Source: Kingdonia uniflora (taxonomy: Eukaryota; Streptophyta; Magnoliopsida; Ranunculales; Circaeasteraceae). Taken from it: a stretch of DNA of 64,000 nt. Shown piece after piece: positions 22,870 to 34,515 of the stretch (position 1 is its first letter; every line of letters starts with the position of its first letter). The DNA lies in NCBI GenBank assembly GCA_014058105.1, contig JACGCM010001488.1, forward strand, positions 682,001 through 746,000, given 5' to 3'. Below the pieces are notes generated by a model. The model had not been told where the DNA came from. It did no database searches and worked only from the letters and a program-made list of their open reading frames with translations. The position numbers and the translations under genes were made by a program.

Positions 22870-23422
22870 TTAATTTTAAACTTTACTCTTTTCAAAACAA
22901 TTTTAGGGCTTAAGATTTTTTTGAGAGAAAAGGGAATTCAATGAGAGATTCATCAAGAATTAATCCTCAAATAGAATCGATCAAGAATTACATAAACCTA
23001 ATTCTAATTTAAGATTGTGAGAGTTTGAGGGATTCAAGCTTTGAAGCTTTGGTGCGGGATCCGAAGCGAGGCGTTGCGAGAACGAGGAATTGATTGCAAG
23101 AAGTTCAATTAGAATAGAGGTAACCATGGAATGTGCTTATCGAGTTTGTAAGTGATTGGATTCTTGTAATTTTGTTTTAATAGTGGATTTTTAGTTGTCG
23201 GGCAATTTGGCAACGATCTTTGGGCTTTTCTTCTGAGAAAGATTTTCTACGGGGTTAAAATTGTTTGTCTTGGTATTTTTGATTGCTAATTGCTTATCAT
23301 ATCAACTTGAGCTAGGTTAGAATTAGACAATTAGTTTTAAGGATTATTGGACATACTTTATTTGACCTAATTAATTACTCGAATTCTCGAAATTAGTTAA
23401 TCTCAACTAGTTAGAAATTTCA
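22870..23422 (+). mobile_element. Copia LTR fragment, plus orientation
   Basis: This is the last about 550 bp of the LTR family seen complete on the minus strand at 26523-27440 and 33191-34226. It shares GGTAACCA, TTTTCTACGGGGTTAAAATT and ATCTCAACTAGTTAG and ends AAATTTCA. Its first third is missing: it starts within the LTR, directly against the truncated MULE. It points opposite to the neighbouring gag and LTR, so the two are not an ordinary LTR pair. Confidence 0.75.
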
Positions 23423-26400
23423 AAAAAATAAATAAAAAACCAAAACGAGACAGGGTAAAAAATGTACCTAATCAATGGAGCATACACTGATAACCCGTAT
23501 CAGTTTAGATTCATTACCTTACCTGTGGGGAGAAGTTATTTTTTTGTACCCAAACAACCCGAATAACCTTTCGAGGTGATGTTTCTTGAGCAAACCACCT
23601 ACCTTTTTGTTTTTTTTGTTCACATTACAAGAATTCATGTTTGGGTTATATCTTTGCCAACTAGATGGTCTAGGTCTGTTTTCAGATCAGATTGGAAATG
23701 GGGGTGGTCGGAATTTTTTTTTGACTTTTTTGGAAACGTAAAATTCGTTCCGATGCGATTTTTTTTCTCGGAAAAACAAAAATGGACCCGAATCCGAAAA
23801 AATCAGATTTATCAAAAATTTTAGAATTCGAAAATTTTCGGATATTTGGATAAAATCAGAAAAAAATTCAAAAAATTGAAAATTTTGTATTTAGCAGGAA
23901 ATTCTCATTGTATTAATATCTCAGAAACTTATTATTAGACAAGTAATAATAAATGATACCATCATGAAAACTTTGGTACACAACAAATGATAACAATTTA
24001 GAAATAAATATTGTCCAAATTTATAAAGTTTACAAAATAAAACATCATTTCACAAGCTTAGGTAAGTTGCTTTAAGACAAAAATATCACCAAATATCTAT
24101 GATAGCCTTTTTAAAGATAGGTGAAGAGAGATAAAAAATAACCACCCACTATTACTTAAACATAAAAGTTTAACCTCATAAAACCAACTGAACACCACTT
24201 GATCATGTTTCACCTCCACCATGGCTTCAAGAGTTCTAGAGAGAGAGAAAGAGAAAAAAGAGATTCTTACCTTTAAGGGAAAATGGGAGTGAGGTTCTAC
24301 TGGTAGAGAAAAGAGAGCCCTCGGAGAGAGGGAGAAGAAATAGAGGCAGACCTAGATGAATGGAGGTAGACCTAGATGAAGTATATTTTGTTTGAGGTTT
24401 TAATCCCAACTCCCTCAAGTTGAAAGTAGGGAAGTTCGGATTAAATCGGATCTGATATTATTCAAAATAATCGGATCAGATCTTATTCAGAAAAATTGGA
24501 TACAAAATTTCAGAAAATCAGAATGGCAAAAGGCTATCCGATTCTGACCCGATATTTTTTGGAAAAAAAATTAGAAATCGGATTTTTCGAAATCGGAAAC
24601 GTAAAATAAGGTTCCAAAATTAGAAAAATTGGATTGAATTTCGAAAAAAAAATTAGAAGTTTAAAAAAAAGTTACAGCCCTAGGATGGTCTCACATATGA
24701 TCGATATGACTCAACAAATCTACAATAAGAAACAACATGACCCTTTCGACCACACACTTGAAAATAAAAAATTCTAGTAAAGGAAAGCCTCTTGGCTTGA
24801 TTGTGAGGGGTGGATATTTCATTGTGCTTGGACAAAAGTGGAGCAATTATTGCTTTGACATATTTTGTGACTTGAGGAGTCTTGGCATTAGAGTCATGTT
24901 CCTCATATCCAAGACTTCTTTTGCCACTATCGATTTTCCCCATACATAGCATCTTATCAATAATTTTTGCTCCATGATAACAAAATTTAAGTTTCTGCTG
25001 AGAGTAAACTAAATTAAGCTTGTCCTTATCAAGTTCATCCAAAGTTGATTTCATTTTCTCCATAACATCATGAATTTCATTTTATAAAATCATAATCGTC
25101 TCATGAAGAGCTTGTTTCTCACCTTCAAGCCTTTTTATCTCATGATTTGTATTCTCGGCATTTTCCTTAAGTTCAAGCATGAGTGTGTTAATTTGATCTT
25201 TCAATACTTTGTTCGTTTTTACCAAGTTTAACACACTTCACAAATGTCCAAGCATACAAATCTTCAAGATTAAGGTCCTCAAACTCATTATTTTCAAGAT
25301 CACTCTGACTCTCAATATTGTTTTCTTGCTCAAATTGGTCAGATTAATTATTACTAGAGTTTATTCAAGCAGGATACACACTGTAGTTGCAATTTTCATT
25401 TTCTTGGGAATGATCAATATTAGCATCAAATTCATCATTATTATCATCACAAGTAACAATAATATTCATGGCCTTATTATTACTACCAATTTTTTTATTG
25501 GGGCAACTATGTGCATAGTGACTAAACTTATGACACTTATAATCAACTTGACTTAGGTCAATGTCACGGTTGGTCTGCCAGTTATTCGATTTAACTTGAT
25601 CATAAGTTCGCGACTTATAATTCACTAACTACCCTTGTTTTTAAAGTTAACGTTTTTTCACAAGGTTTTTAAGCTAGCTGCTTATAGAAATAATATGTGA
25701 ATCCATATCGGACCCATCATCATCATCTGAATCATATGAGTTGTCAGCTTCTTTGGTACCTTTTGAATACGAAGAGGTAGAGAAAGACTTAAAAGCAACA
25801 CTCTTATTCTTTTGAGAGTTTTCCATATGCATCTCGAATTTAAATATTATCAATTTTCCAGCATGTGTGTCTGGTTTCATTTTTTTAAGATCTTGAGCTT
25901 CCTCTATAGCATCACGCCTGGATTTAAAGCTCTCGGGAAGAGACCTCAAGACTTTGTGAACGATTTGAACATCCGAGCAAGCTGTACCTTATGTGGTACT
26001 AGTGTTGACAATGTCACCTAGTCTCGCATAGAACTCATAAAAGGGTTTATTATCGTCCATTTGAATATTCTCGAATTGTGAGGTAAGCATGTACAATTTA
26101 CTTTCCTTGACTGTATTATCACTTTCGTGAGTTTGAACTATGTCCCAAGCTTCTTTTGAAGTGGTACAGTCTGATATGTGTCGAAACTCACTTGGGTTAA
26201 TAGTCATAAAAATAGCATTGCGACCCTTATTATTATAACCAGCAACTTCTTTTTTATCCTTAGACCATTGATTTTTAGGCTTATGAACCTCTTCAACTTC
26301 ATCACCCATTTCTTTCAACATGGTAAGATGGGTCTGTCTATCCTTGATCGCAATCCAGAGATCTTCTCCGAGTGATTATAAGAATACAACCATTCAAACT

Positions 26401-26506
26401 TTCCAATAAGGATAGTCTTTTTCAACGAAGAGGGGCAAACGATTTATGGGACCTCCAAATCTTTGCGTTAGGATCCACACTCAGGTTGTTAAGCCTTCGA
26501 GTGCGA
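23423..26506 (-). pseudogene. Copia gag, interrupted by a hAT-like element
   Basis: Minus-strand gag reads from about 26321 (MLKEMGDEVEEV, then TSKEAWDIVQTHE and KLYMLTSQFENIQMDD) through RSLPESFKSRRDAIEEAQDL (25949) and a partial zinc knuckle (KCHKFSHYAHSCP, 25540), to a second zinc-binding segment CGRKGHVVSYC (about 24725). A short remnant (VWVQKNNF) continues to the left of the hAT-like element at 23671-24682. Stops occur near 25989 and 25674 and between 25365 and 25063. No protease, integrase or reverse transcriptase is present. Confidence 0.72.
23671..24682 (-). mobile_element. hAT-like non-autonomous element, copy 3
   Basis: A 1012-bp element on the minus strand, TAGGGCTGTAAC...CAGACCTA, flanked by AGATGGTC / GGATGGTC (23663-23670, 24683-24690), an 8-bp duplication with one mismatch. 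It is the largest of three family members. Besides the TCCGAT-rich ends it shares with copy 1 a centre containing AGGCAGACCTAGA and GAGAGAGAGAAAGAG words. It lies within copia gag sequence. Confidence 0.85.
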
Positions 26507-26522
26507 TCGTTCTAATACCAAT
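26507..26522 (-). other. Primer-binding site of copia element
   Basis: On the minus strand the LTR end is followed directly by ATTGGTATTAGAACG, complementary to the 3' end of initiator tRNA-Met with small differences. This fixes 26523-27440 as a 5' LTR read on the minus strand. Confidence 0.7.
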
Positions 26523-27440
26523 TGAAAATTCTAATTAGTTGAGATTAACTGATTTCGAGTAATTTAGATCAAATAAAGTAGGTTCGATAAACCTTGAAAC
26601 TAATTGTTTAATTCTAATCTAGCTTTAGTTGATATGATAAACAATAAACAATCAAAAACACAATGACAAACAATTTTAACCCTGTGGAAAACTTTTCTCA
26701 GGAGAAAAACCTACAGGTCGCTGACGATTCGCCTAACAACTAAAAATCTACTATTGAAACAAAATTACAAGAATTTAATCATTTACAGACTCGATAGGCA
26801 CATCCCGTGGTTACCTCTCTTCTAATTGAACTTTTTGCAATCAATTCCTCGTTTTTTCAACTGTCTTTCTTCTCACAATGCCTCGCTTCGGATCCTACAC
26901 CAAAGCTTCAATCCCTCAAACTCTCACAATCTTAAATTGGAATTAGGTTTATGTAATTCTTGATCAATTCAATTTGAGGATTAATTCTTGTTGAATCTCT
27001 CATTGAATTTTCTATTCTCTTAAAATATCTCAAGCCCTAAAATTTGTTTTGAAAAGAGTAAAGTTTAAAATAGAAAACTAAAAATCCCGTGCTCTGTTCG
27101 AACAAAACAAGAGTCTATTCGAACAGAGTGGGTTCTGACTATTTTGTTCGAACATTACCAAATCTATTTGAATAGAACAAAAGTTTATTCAAACAGAGAT
27201 GGTTCTTCCAGGTCTATTCAAACAAAAACCTATTTTCATTAAGAATTTTTTTTTGCTTATTTTATAAAATACTAATAGGCTAGAGTATTTGAACAAAGAG
27301 GTACAAAACCAACATACCTGTTCAGTACCAGTGTAGTTGTAGTCGTTCCGCGTCCCCTCTCTGATGATAAATAACCACGAGATAATGCTGACACATATTC
27401 TAGACACAAAATAAAACTAATACCAAATATGGATGTTTTG
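26523..27440 (-). mobile_element. Copia 5' LTR (minus)
   Basis: About 918 bp, ending TTTTCA next to the primer site and abutting MULE copy 2 at 27441. It shares the AACCCTGTGGAAAACTTTTC block and the CACATCCCGTGGTTACCTCTC block with 33191-34226. The part that is U3 on the minus strand (27080-27240) is packed with TTCGAAC / TTTGAATAG words. The outer end reads GGATGTTTTG where the sister LTR has AATGTTTCA, so the terminal CA is probably mutated. Confidence 0.78.
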
Positions 27441-27515
27441 CTGCCATCTATTTTATTAAAGATTCACTAACTACTAACTTAATCTCTCTCCTACTTGACC
27501 AATGCATGCCAATAG
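27441..27515 (-). mobile_element. MULE copy 2, inner piece
   Basis: The 75 bases are the reverse complement of MULE copy 1 around 20305-20378 (TTTTATTAAA.ATTCACTAACT..TAA and CTTGACCAAT.CATG.CAATAG). The piece is bounded by the copia LTR on the left and by copia element 27516-30298 on the right. The last five bases, AATAG (27511-27515), are the target duplication of that element. Confidence 0.85.
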
Positions 27516-28141
27516 TGTTGAGAAACCGAGGGGGCAAATCGCAATGTGGAAGCACAATATGATTAACAAGAACTCGAAGAACAAACTCTAACCAAAGAAA
27601 ATTCAAACAAAGGCAATGAATCACACACACAAGGTCTAATTAGGTGAAAACCCTAAACATAATCAAAACCACCCACGACAAGCACGACGTATATATTATC
27701 ACACTAAGGGTTACAAGAAGCTACAGAGATCACTCAAACCTCACCTCTACTCTTACATATAATCCCAGCAAGAAACTCTAGAAAGAAAACCCAAGAAACC
27801 TCTCCAGAGCTAAACCCTAGATTTTATCCATTTATCTCTCTAACTCTTTTCTCCTGTACAAAAGCTTTTAACATACACTCTCTATTTATAGGCTTTCCAT
27901 TAGGTCATCTCTGAAATACGTATCAAGAAATATTCCATCGCTTTGGATCAAATCCCTTTTAAAACAAACTTAGAAACAACCAAACATAGCTAATTTCGTT
28001 TGAACGGGTCATTAGGTCGTTTGAACGACCATTTAACAATCCTCTGGAATTTTGGCCCAAGTGCTATTTTTGTTCAAATGACTTCAGTAGAAACTCTGTC
28101 GTTCGAACGAATTTCCCAGTTTTTGAGATGTATTCCTGACA
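27516..28141 (-). repeat. 3' LTR of copia-type element
   Basis: 626 bp, TGTTGAGAAACC...ATTCCTGACA in plus orientation. The minus-strand U3 (27985-28115) carries several near-palindromic CGTTYGAACG words. Confidence 0.88.
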
Positions 28142-28216
28142 ATCTCCACCTCGGCGATAAAACCATTTCTTCTACTGCATTTATCGTATATCCTTGTCAC
28201 TTTTCAATTAAGAAAT

Positions 28217-29590
28217 TTACCCTAGTTTAGGCTTTTCCAAGACCCACCAATCGAAACCCACTTTCTGATCATCTTTGTAGACCTTGTCATTGCTCCACCT
28301 TAAACTAAATTCCCCTTTTCGAGAAATCTCCATAGCTTCCTTGGTACACATAACCTTCACATCTCTACCCATTAATTTACCAATCAATGCATACAAGTTC
28401 CCGCTTAGAACTCCCTTCATGATCAAAAAAGATTTTTGATAAACTTTAATTACTCCACCTCGCCCGGAGTAATTGCAACCCTCATTATCTAACTTGGAAA
28501 GTAAAATTAGATTATGAGTCATACTCGGCACATGTTGAAAATCATGAAGAACTACGATGCGTCCATCGAACATCCTCATGCAAATATCACCCACTCCCAA
28601 AATTGGCCTTCGAGAACCATCGCTTGTCAACACAAACTTGCTACCCTCACATCTTGCATAATTGCCGAACCACGCCTTGTGTGCGCATACATGCATTGTA
28701 ACCCCACTATCAAATACCCATCTTCTATCGTGGCGAGAACGATCAGTGGCCACCACGAGGAGCGCCTCGCCACCATCATTACTAGTAACCGTTGCCAGTT
28801 TGTTAGAATCACTTTCAGAGCCTCTTGCCGAACTTGCTTCATTACCTTTCCCCGCTTTGCAATCCGATCTATAATGACCCGATTGACCACAGCTCCAACA
28901 TGTTCCTTTTCTGAACCTATTAAAGCTTCTCTTCCCACTAACCACCATTGCAGAGTTTTCCCCCAAGGATTCGCTACCCTTAAGTCTTCTCTCCTCGGAA
29001 AGAAGCATACTTGTAACCTCCTCAAAAATCAAGGTTTCCTTCCCATACATCAACGTAGGTTGAAGATGCTTGAAGGAAGAAGGAAGATACCATATGAGTT
29101 AAAGCGCCTTATCATCATCTTCAACTTTAACTTCGATCAATTCCAATTCTGAAATGATCCCGTTCAAAGAACCTAGGTGATCACCAATTCTCGTACCCTC
29201 ATTCATCTTAAGCGTATAAAGTTGCTCCTTGAGGTATAAGCGATTCGAAAGACTCTTCGTTTGGTATAAACTTTTAAGCTTTTCCCAAAGACCCTTTGCG
29301 GTCTTCTCTCCAGCCACGTTTGCCAAAATGTTCTTAGCGAGACAAAGGCGTATCCCGCTCGCAGCCCTTGAATCCAAATCTTCCCAGTCCTTTTCTTTAT
29401 CGTCGTCCACTTTCTGGACCGCTATACCCTCAACCGGAGTTTTAGGTATAGGCTTCCCTTTCAGTGTCTTGCGTAACCCGCCTTGAGTCAAGATATCTTG
29501 GACTTGTATTTTCCACAATCCAAAATTGATCTTCCCATCGAACTTCTCCACATCAAACTTAATCACGTTAGAATACTTAGATCTTCCCAT
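28217..29590 (-). pseudogene. Gag-protease frame, single nonsense codon
   Basis: One continuous minus-strand frame from MGRSKYSNVIKFDVEKFDG (29590) to the stop at 28217, with a single internal TAA at 29099-29101 where the sister element (59608) has CAA (Gln). Domains: a UBN2-like gag N terminus (LWEKLKSLYQTKSLSNRLYL), zinc knuckle CWSCGQSGHYRSDC (28895), retropepsin-like WVFDSGVTMHVC (28725) and gag-pre-integrase traces (VLSGNLYALIG). It ends soon after, with no integrase. Apart from one stop it is complete for its kind, implying fairly recent activity in trans. Confidence 0.85.
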
Positions 29591-29631
29591 CTTGCTACTC
29601 TACTTGCCCCAAATCTCGCTCTGATACTAAT

Positions 29632-30298
29632 TATTGGGAAACCGTGGGGGAAAATTACAACGTGGAAGCATAATACGATTAACAAGAACTCGCAGAACTA
29701 ACTCTAACCAAAGAAAATTCAAACAAAGGCAATAAATCACACACACAAGGTTTAATTAGGTAGAAACCCTAAACATGATCAAAACCACCCACGACAAGCA
29801 CGATAAATATATTATCACACTAAGGGTTACAAGAAGTTACAAAGATCACTCAAACCTCACTTCTACCCTTACATATAATCCCAGTAAGAAACCCTAGAAA
29901 GAAAACCCAAGAAACTTTTCCAGAGCTAAACCATAGATTTTTCCCTTTTCTCTCTCTAACTCTTTTCTCATGTACAGAGGCCTTTAACATATACTCTCTT
30001 TTTATAGGCTTTCCATTAGGTCATCTCTGAAATACGTATCACGAGATAATCCATCACTTTGGATCAAATTCCTTTTAAAATGAACTTAAAAACAACCAAA
30101 CAAAGCCAATTTCGTTTGAACGGGTCATTAGGTCGTTCGAACGACCATTTAATAGTCCTCTGGAATTTTGGCCCCATAGCTATTTTCGTTCGAATGACCT
30201 CCGAATTCGTTCAAACGACTTTAACGGAAACTCTATCGTTCGAACGGCTTCCCCACTCGTTCGAACGACTTTCCCAATTTTGAGCCGTATTCCTAACA
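29632..30298 (-). repeat. 5' LTR of copia-type element
   Basis: 667 bp, TATTGGGAAACC...ATTCCTAACA in plus orientation. Its U3 (30110-30280) contains about six CGTTYGAACG-like palindromes, more than its partner LTR, which is 41 bp shorter over this part. Confidence 0.88.
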
Positions 30299-30303
30299 AA
30301 TAG

Positions 30304-30858
30304 AACTACCTCCTTCGGGTATCGGTAAATGTTTATAACAAAGTCGTTGAAGACCGAGTAGAGTTAAAATCTCTTTGGTGATATTAGAAGTTTTATAAAC
30401 AATGCCTTCCTCATAATCGTGTACCTGGTAACCATAACATCCAGGTGGTTAAAATTTTCCTCAAAAATGGTTGTTCAGTTCTATATAGGTATATCCATGA
30501 AAACTGCAGAATATAAAACTATAGTTTAGCTTATTTTCCTCCAATATTCAACAACCTGAAAGTCTTATAACTTGTGAAGAAGATAAATTAGTCAATGATA
30601 AAAACTATCTTCACATTCACGAAAACCCGAGATTGTTTTTGGTATGATATTATTAGTTGTTTAAGCAACAATTAATCAAAACCAATAGACAAATAGAAAT
30701 AGAGATGAAAAAACCCTAATATAAAAACTTTAAGAGTATGAAAAAGGAAAGCAAAGGGATTGATTCAAACTTACTAATGACGAGCTTCTTTCACAAAATC
30801 CACAAAAGCAAATTATATGTTTAGATTGTCTTCATCATTTTTGGAGAATTTGCACCAT
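30304..30858 (-). mobile_element. MULE copy 2, 5' part
   Basis: Reverse-complement match to MULE copy 1 positions about 19340-20304, without the hAT-like element at 19510-19925. It includes the ATGGATATACCTATATAG start region of the transposase, which is also damaged here. It is bounded by the copia-type element on the left and the foldback element at 30859 on the right. Confidence 0.88.
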
Positions 30859-31377
30859 GGGCAAGGATTCGCCTACACTCCCTTTTAGCTACACTCCTGT
30901 TACACTCAAAAGTAGCCATGCACCTGTCTCTCACATGAGAGAAAAAATTATATGACGTGGGAAGAAATTCAAATTGCGACATCTCTCCCCTGTTGAACTC
31001 TGCCTTCTCAAATTAGTCTCTCTCCCTTAACTCTAACTCTCTCTCTCTCACTCAACCACAATTAAAGGTGAGTGATCATCGGCTAAAGCTCCGTTAGTGG
31101 TGAATTCATCTTAAATTGTCTGCCCTCTCCAATCAATCTCTCCCATTCTTTTTTTTTTTTCTCTTTCTTCAAAACCCTTTCTCGGATATGCGTTTGACAA
31201 TAAATCAAAGTTGAGTTTGAACTTCCAAATTGGAGTTTGATTGTTGGGGAATTACACTTTGTTGGCTGGTAGGATCTCAATTTTGCAGTGATTTTCAGAA
31301 CGATAGGTGACCTTGAAGAACGCCTTCAAAAACAAATACAAACATGTTAGTAGGGTGTAACTTTTGTTGGTAATTAA

Positions 31378-33000
31378 TGTCGAAATATTGTGTTAATCGA
31401 CAATTTTGTTAGTACTTTTTTAGTATGAAATGTATCCACCAATAACTCATTTGTCGATGCCCATTAGTATCGACAATATGATGGCAGGCAGTAATGTTGA
31501 TCACCATGTTTTCGATAATATAACTGTGTATTTTTATCTCGATGACTGCAAATGACGACACATTATTGTCGATTGCTTTAAAAATATACTCGGTACTTGA
31601 CAATAAATTGTTGATTTATGCATTGATCGACAATTTATGAAGTGCCAAAATTGTCGATCACCATGTTTTCGATAATATAATTGTCGATTAATTGATTGAG
31701 TTGGTAATGAAATCTAATTATGACATATGTATATTTCAGGGAATGAGGAGCAGGGAATGAAGAACAGGAGGAAGACCACATGGAAGAAGAGTTCTGTAAT
31801 GAAATATCATAATGCACATCCTCAATGTAATATTATATAATTAATTGTTATAGCTGTCCTATTAATGGACCCCTTATGTTTTTCAACTGTGCTACCTTTG
31901 TAAAAAAAATTGCATTTAATTCTTTATTTGATGGCTACTATGTCGTGGATATGGATTGATATAGTATGTGTAATTGTCGACTCAGATTAGGCATCGATAA
32001 TCTTCATATGCTTGAAATATAAATCAATTGATATACGAATTGTCGATTCAATGGTAGTCAACAATTTCTAGATTAATAGTCACTTTACAATTCAAATATT
32101 GTAGCCAAACAATTGCCAATTAGAGTACTACTCAAAATTTTCTAATGCACATCCAGAACAAATATTACCTATTAAATTGTCGAGTAGATGTATACTCGAA
32201 AATAAATAGGTGAGGCTACACATCGAAATAATCGGTGGTATACACTAAAGTAATTGTCGACTAGTGGGCATTTCGAGAATTTAATATGTTCGGCAAGTAT
32301 AGCTTAATTGCAATTTATAAGGCAAATACCAAAAAACTGATTTAGAAGAAACAATAAGATTGGCAAGAAAGAATAGAACACAACCAACAATATTTAATCA
32401 CAAAAGGCATTATTTTGTACATAAATACTATTACATTAGATCATTCAAATAGATGGCAACATGTCCTTCATTAATAAGCCATAACAATTAATTAGATAAT
32501 ATTACATTGAGGATGCATTATGATATTTCATTACAGAACTCTTCTTCTATGTGGTCTTCCTGATGCTCTTCATTCCCTGCTTCTCATTCCCTGAAATATA
32601 CACATGTCATAATTAGACTTCATTACCAACTCAATCAATTAATCGACAATTATATTATCGAAAACATGGTGATCGACAATTTTGGCACTTCATAAATTGT
32701 CGATCAATGCATAAATCAACAATTTATTGTCGAGTACCGAGTATATTTTTAAAGCAATCGACAATAATGTGTCATCATTTGCAGTCATCGAGATAAAAAT
32801 ACACAGTTATATTATCGAAAACATGGTGATCGACATTACTGTCTACCATCATATTGTCGATATTGATGGGCATCGACAAATGGGTTGGTGGTGGATGCAT
32901 TTTTTATTAAATACCCCCTAACAAAATTGTCGATTAACATAATAATTTGACATTAATTACGAACAAAAGTTACACCATACTAACCTGTTCGTATTTGTTC
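31378..33000. repeat. ATTGTCGAT-rich core of foldback element
   Basis: The inner arms and the 600-bp spacer carry roughly two dozen copies of TTGTCGA / TCGACAA on both strands at irregular spacing. The two arms are mirror images (for example ACCATGTTTTCGATAATATA and its complement), while the spacer (31870-32475) has unpaired copies. The repeats are too irregular and too short to be a CRISPR or satellite array. They look like binding words amplified with the element. Confidence 0.7.
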
Positions 33001-33190
33001 TTGAAGGCGTTCTTCAAGGTCACCAATTATTATGAAAATCACTGCAAAAATGAGATCCTAATAACCAACAAAGCCCAATTCCCCAACAATCAACCTCTAA
33101 TTTGAACGTTCGAACTCAACTTCGATCTATTGTAAAACGTGGATTCAAGAAAGGGTTTTGAGGAAAGAGAAAAAAAGAAAGAGTGGGAGC

Positions 33191-34226
33191 TGAAATTCCC
33201 AGTCGCTTGAGACTAATCAATTTCAATTGTTTTAGGTCTAAATCGATTAGGTCCGAATTCCTTAGAATTAATGTTATAACCTTAACTTAAATTGAATCGA
33301 TACAATTATCTAGTGTTCACAGGCAATTGGAAATTAAAGAACACATGCAAAGATTTTTAACCCTGTAGGAAACCTTTCTCAGGAGAAAAACCTACAGGTC
33401 GCTGTCGAATCGCCCGACAGCTAAAACAATCCAATATTGAAAAAAGAATTACAAGTATTCAATTACTTACAGACTCGATAAGCACATCCCGTGGTTACCT
33501 CTCTTATAATCAAACTCCCTGCAATCAATTCTTCGTTCTCGTAACTTCCCACGTCCTCGCAACGCATTGCTCCAATCTCTCATCGAAGCTCCAAATCTTG
33601 AATCCCACAAGTTCTTCAAATAAAAGTTAGGGTTTCTAAATCATTGATTGATTCAAGGTTGAGTTGTTGTTTTCTCTTGAATCTCTCAAAAAAAATCTCC
33701 TCTCTCTCTAGAATACAAGCCCTAGGTTTTTCGGTTTTTAGAGAAGTTAAGTTAGAAAAAGGAAAATTTTTCTTTTATTAACAAAACTGAGTTTCGCGAT
33801 TCTTACTCGAATATTTTATATTATATTCGAATATTTTCTACTGTCGACAAAAATCGACAACTAGAAAAATAATCAAAAATTGAAAAAATTTAAGCAGAAA
33901 AAAATATTCGAGCAAGATTAGAAAATATTCGAATATTTTTATTCTGCCGAAAAATATTCGAGCAAGATATAAAATATTCGAATATTTTTCCTGTTTTCAA
34001 ATAAACTCTGTTTTATTATTAAACAAACATTTTTCGTATTTTTCATACTCCTCAGAATACTCAAGGCTTGATATTCTAGAATGAAGAGATAAAAACTCAC
34101 TTATCTGTTCAGTGTCAGTCCAGCTGTAGTCGCTCCATGTACACTCACTGACGACGGATAACCACGAGATAGTACCGACACCCATAATAGACACTAAATG
34201 AAACAAACTCCAAAATGAATGTTTCA
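33191..34226 (-). mobile_element. Solo copia LTR in foldback arm
   Basis: A 1036-bp block TGAAATTCCC...AATGTTTCA flanked by the exact 5-bp duplication GGAGC (33186-33190, 34227-34231). It is the same LTR family as 26523-27440. The minus-strand U3 (33790-34000) is a run of AATATTCGAATATTTT palindromes. No internal sequence remains, so it arose by LTR-LTR recombination. Confidence 0.88.
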
Positions 34227-34515
34227 GGAGCGATTGATTTGAGAAGGCAGACGATTTGAGATGGATTCACCACTAACGGAGCTTTTAGCCGGTGGTCACT
34301 CACTTTTTGTTGTGGTTGATTAAGAGAGAGAGAGAGAGAGTTGAGGGAGAGAGACTGATTTGAGAGGGCAGAGCAGAGTACAACAGAGGAGAGAAGTCAT
34401 AATTTGAATTTCTTCCCACGTCATATGATTTTTTCTCTCATGTGAGAGAAAAGTGTATGGCTACTTTTGAGTGTAGCAGGAGTAGCCAAAATGGAGTGTA
34501 TGCGAATCCTCTCCC

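Larger units (their letters stand above)
27516..30298 (-). mobile_element. Copia-type gag/protease element inside MULE copy 2
   Basis: A minus-strand LTR element with LTRs 27516-28141 and 29632-30298 and an exact 5-bp duplication AATAG (27511-27515, 30299-30303). A primer site (TTAGTATCAGAGCG on the minus strand) adjoins the right LTR, and a purine tract (GAGGTGGAGATT) adjoins the left one. The interior encodes gag, a zinc knuckle, a retropepsin-like motif and the start of the gag-pre-integrase region. Integrase and reverse transcriptase are absent. MULE copy 1 shows the unoccupied site at 20305-20309. Confidence 0.9.
30859..34515. mobile_element. Long-TIR foldback element (Mutator-like)
   Basis: Ends GGGCAAGGATTCGCCTACAC (left) and the complement GGGAGAGGATTCGCATACAC (right) open inverted arms of about 1 kb each (30859-31870 and 32478-34515, the latter enlarged by a solo LTR). 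The arms include CTCACATGAGAGAAAAA, GGTGAATTCATCT and a dense set of ATTGTCGAT words. A degenerate 9-10 bp duplication (TTGCACCAT / TTGCGGAGAT) flanks it, and MULE copy 1 keeps the empty site at about 19326-19340. A short possible terminal exon (acidic, ending EEEFCNEIS) appears in each arm at about 31755-31810. No transposase is visible. Confidence 0.78.

Noticed and set aside
28514..29152. Long plus-strand open frame opposite copia gag (also 58532-59194)
   Set aside because: Antisense shadow of the gag-protease frame; it recurs only because the two elements are related.
31378..33000. Recurrent ATTGTCGAT words considered as a CRISPR or satellite array
   Set aside because: Spacing is irregular, words are on both strands, and the genome is eukaryotic; the words mirror each other through the foldback arms.
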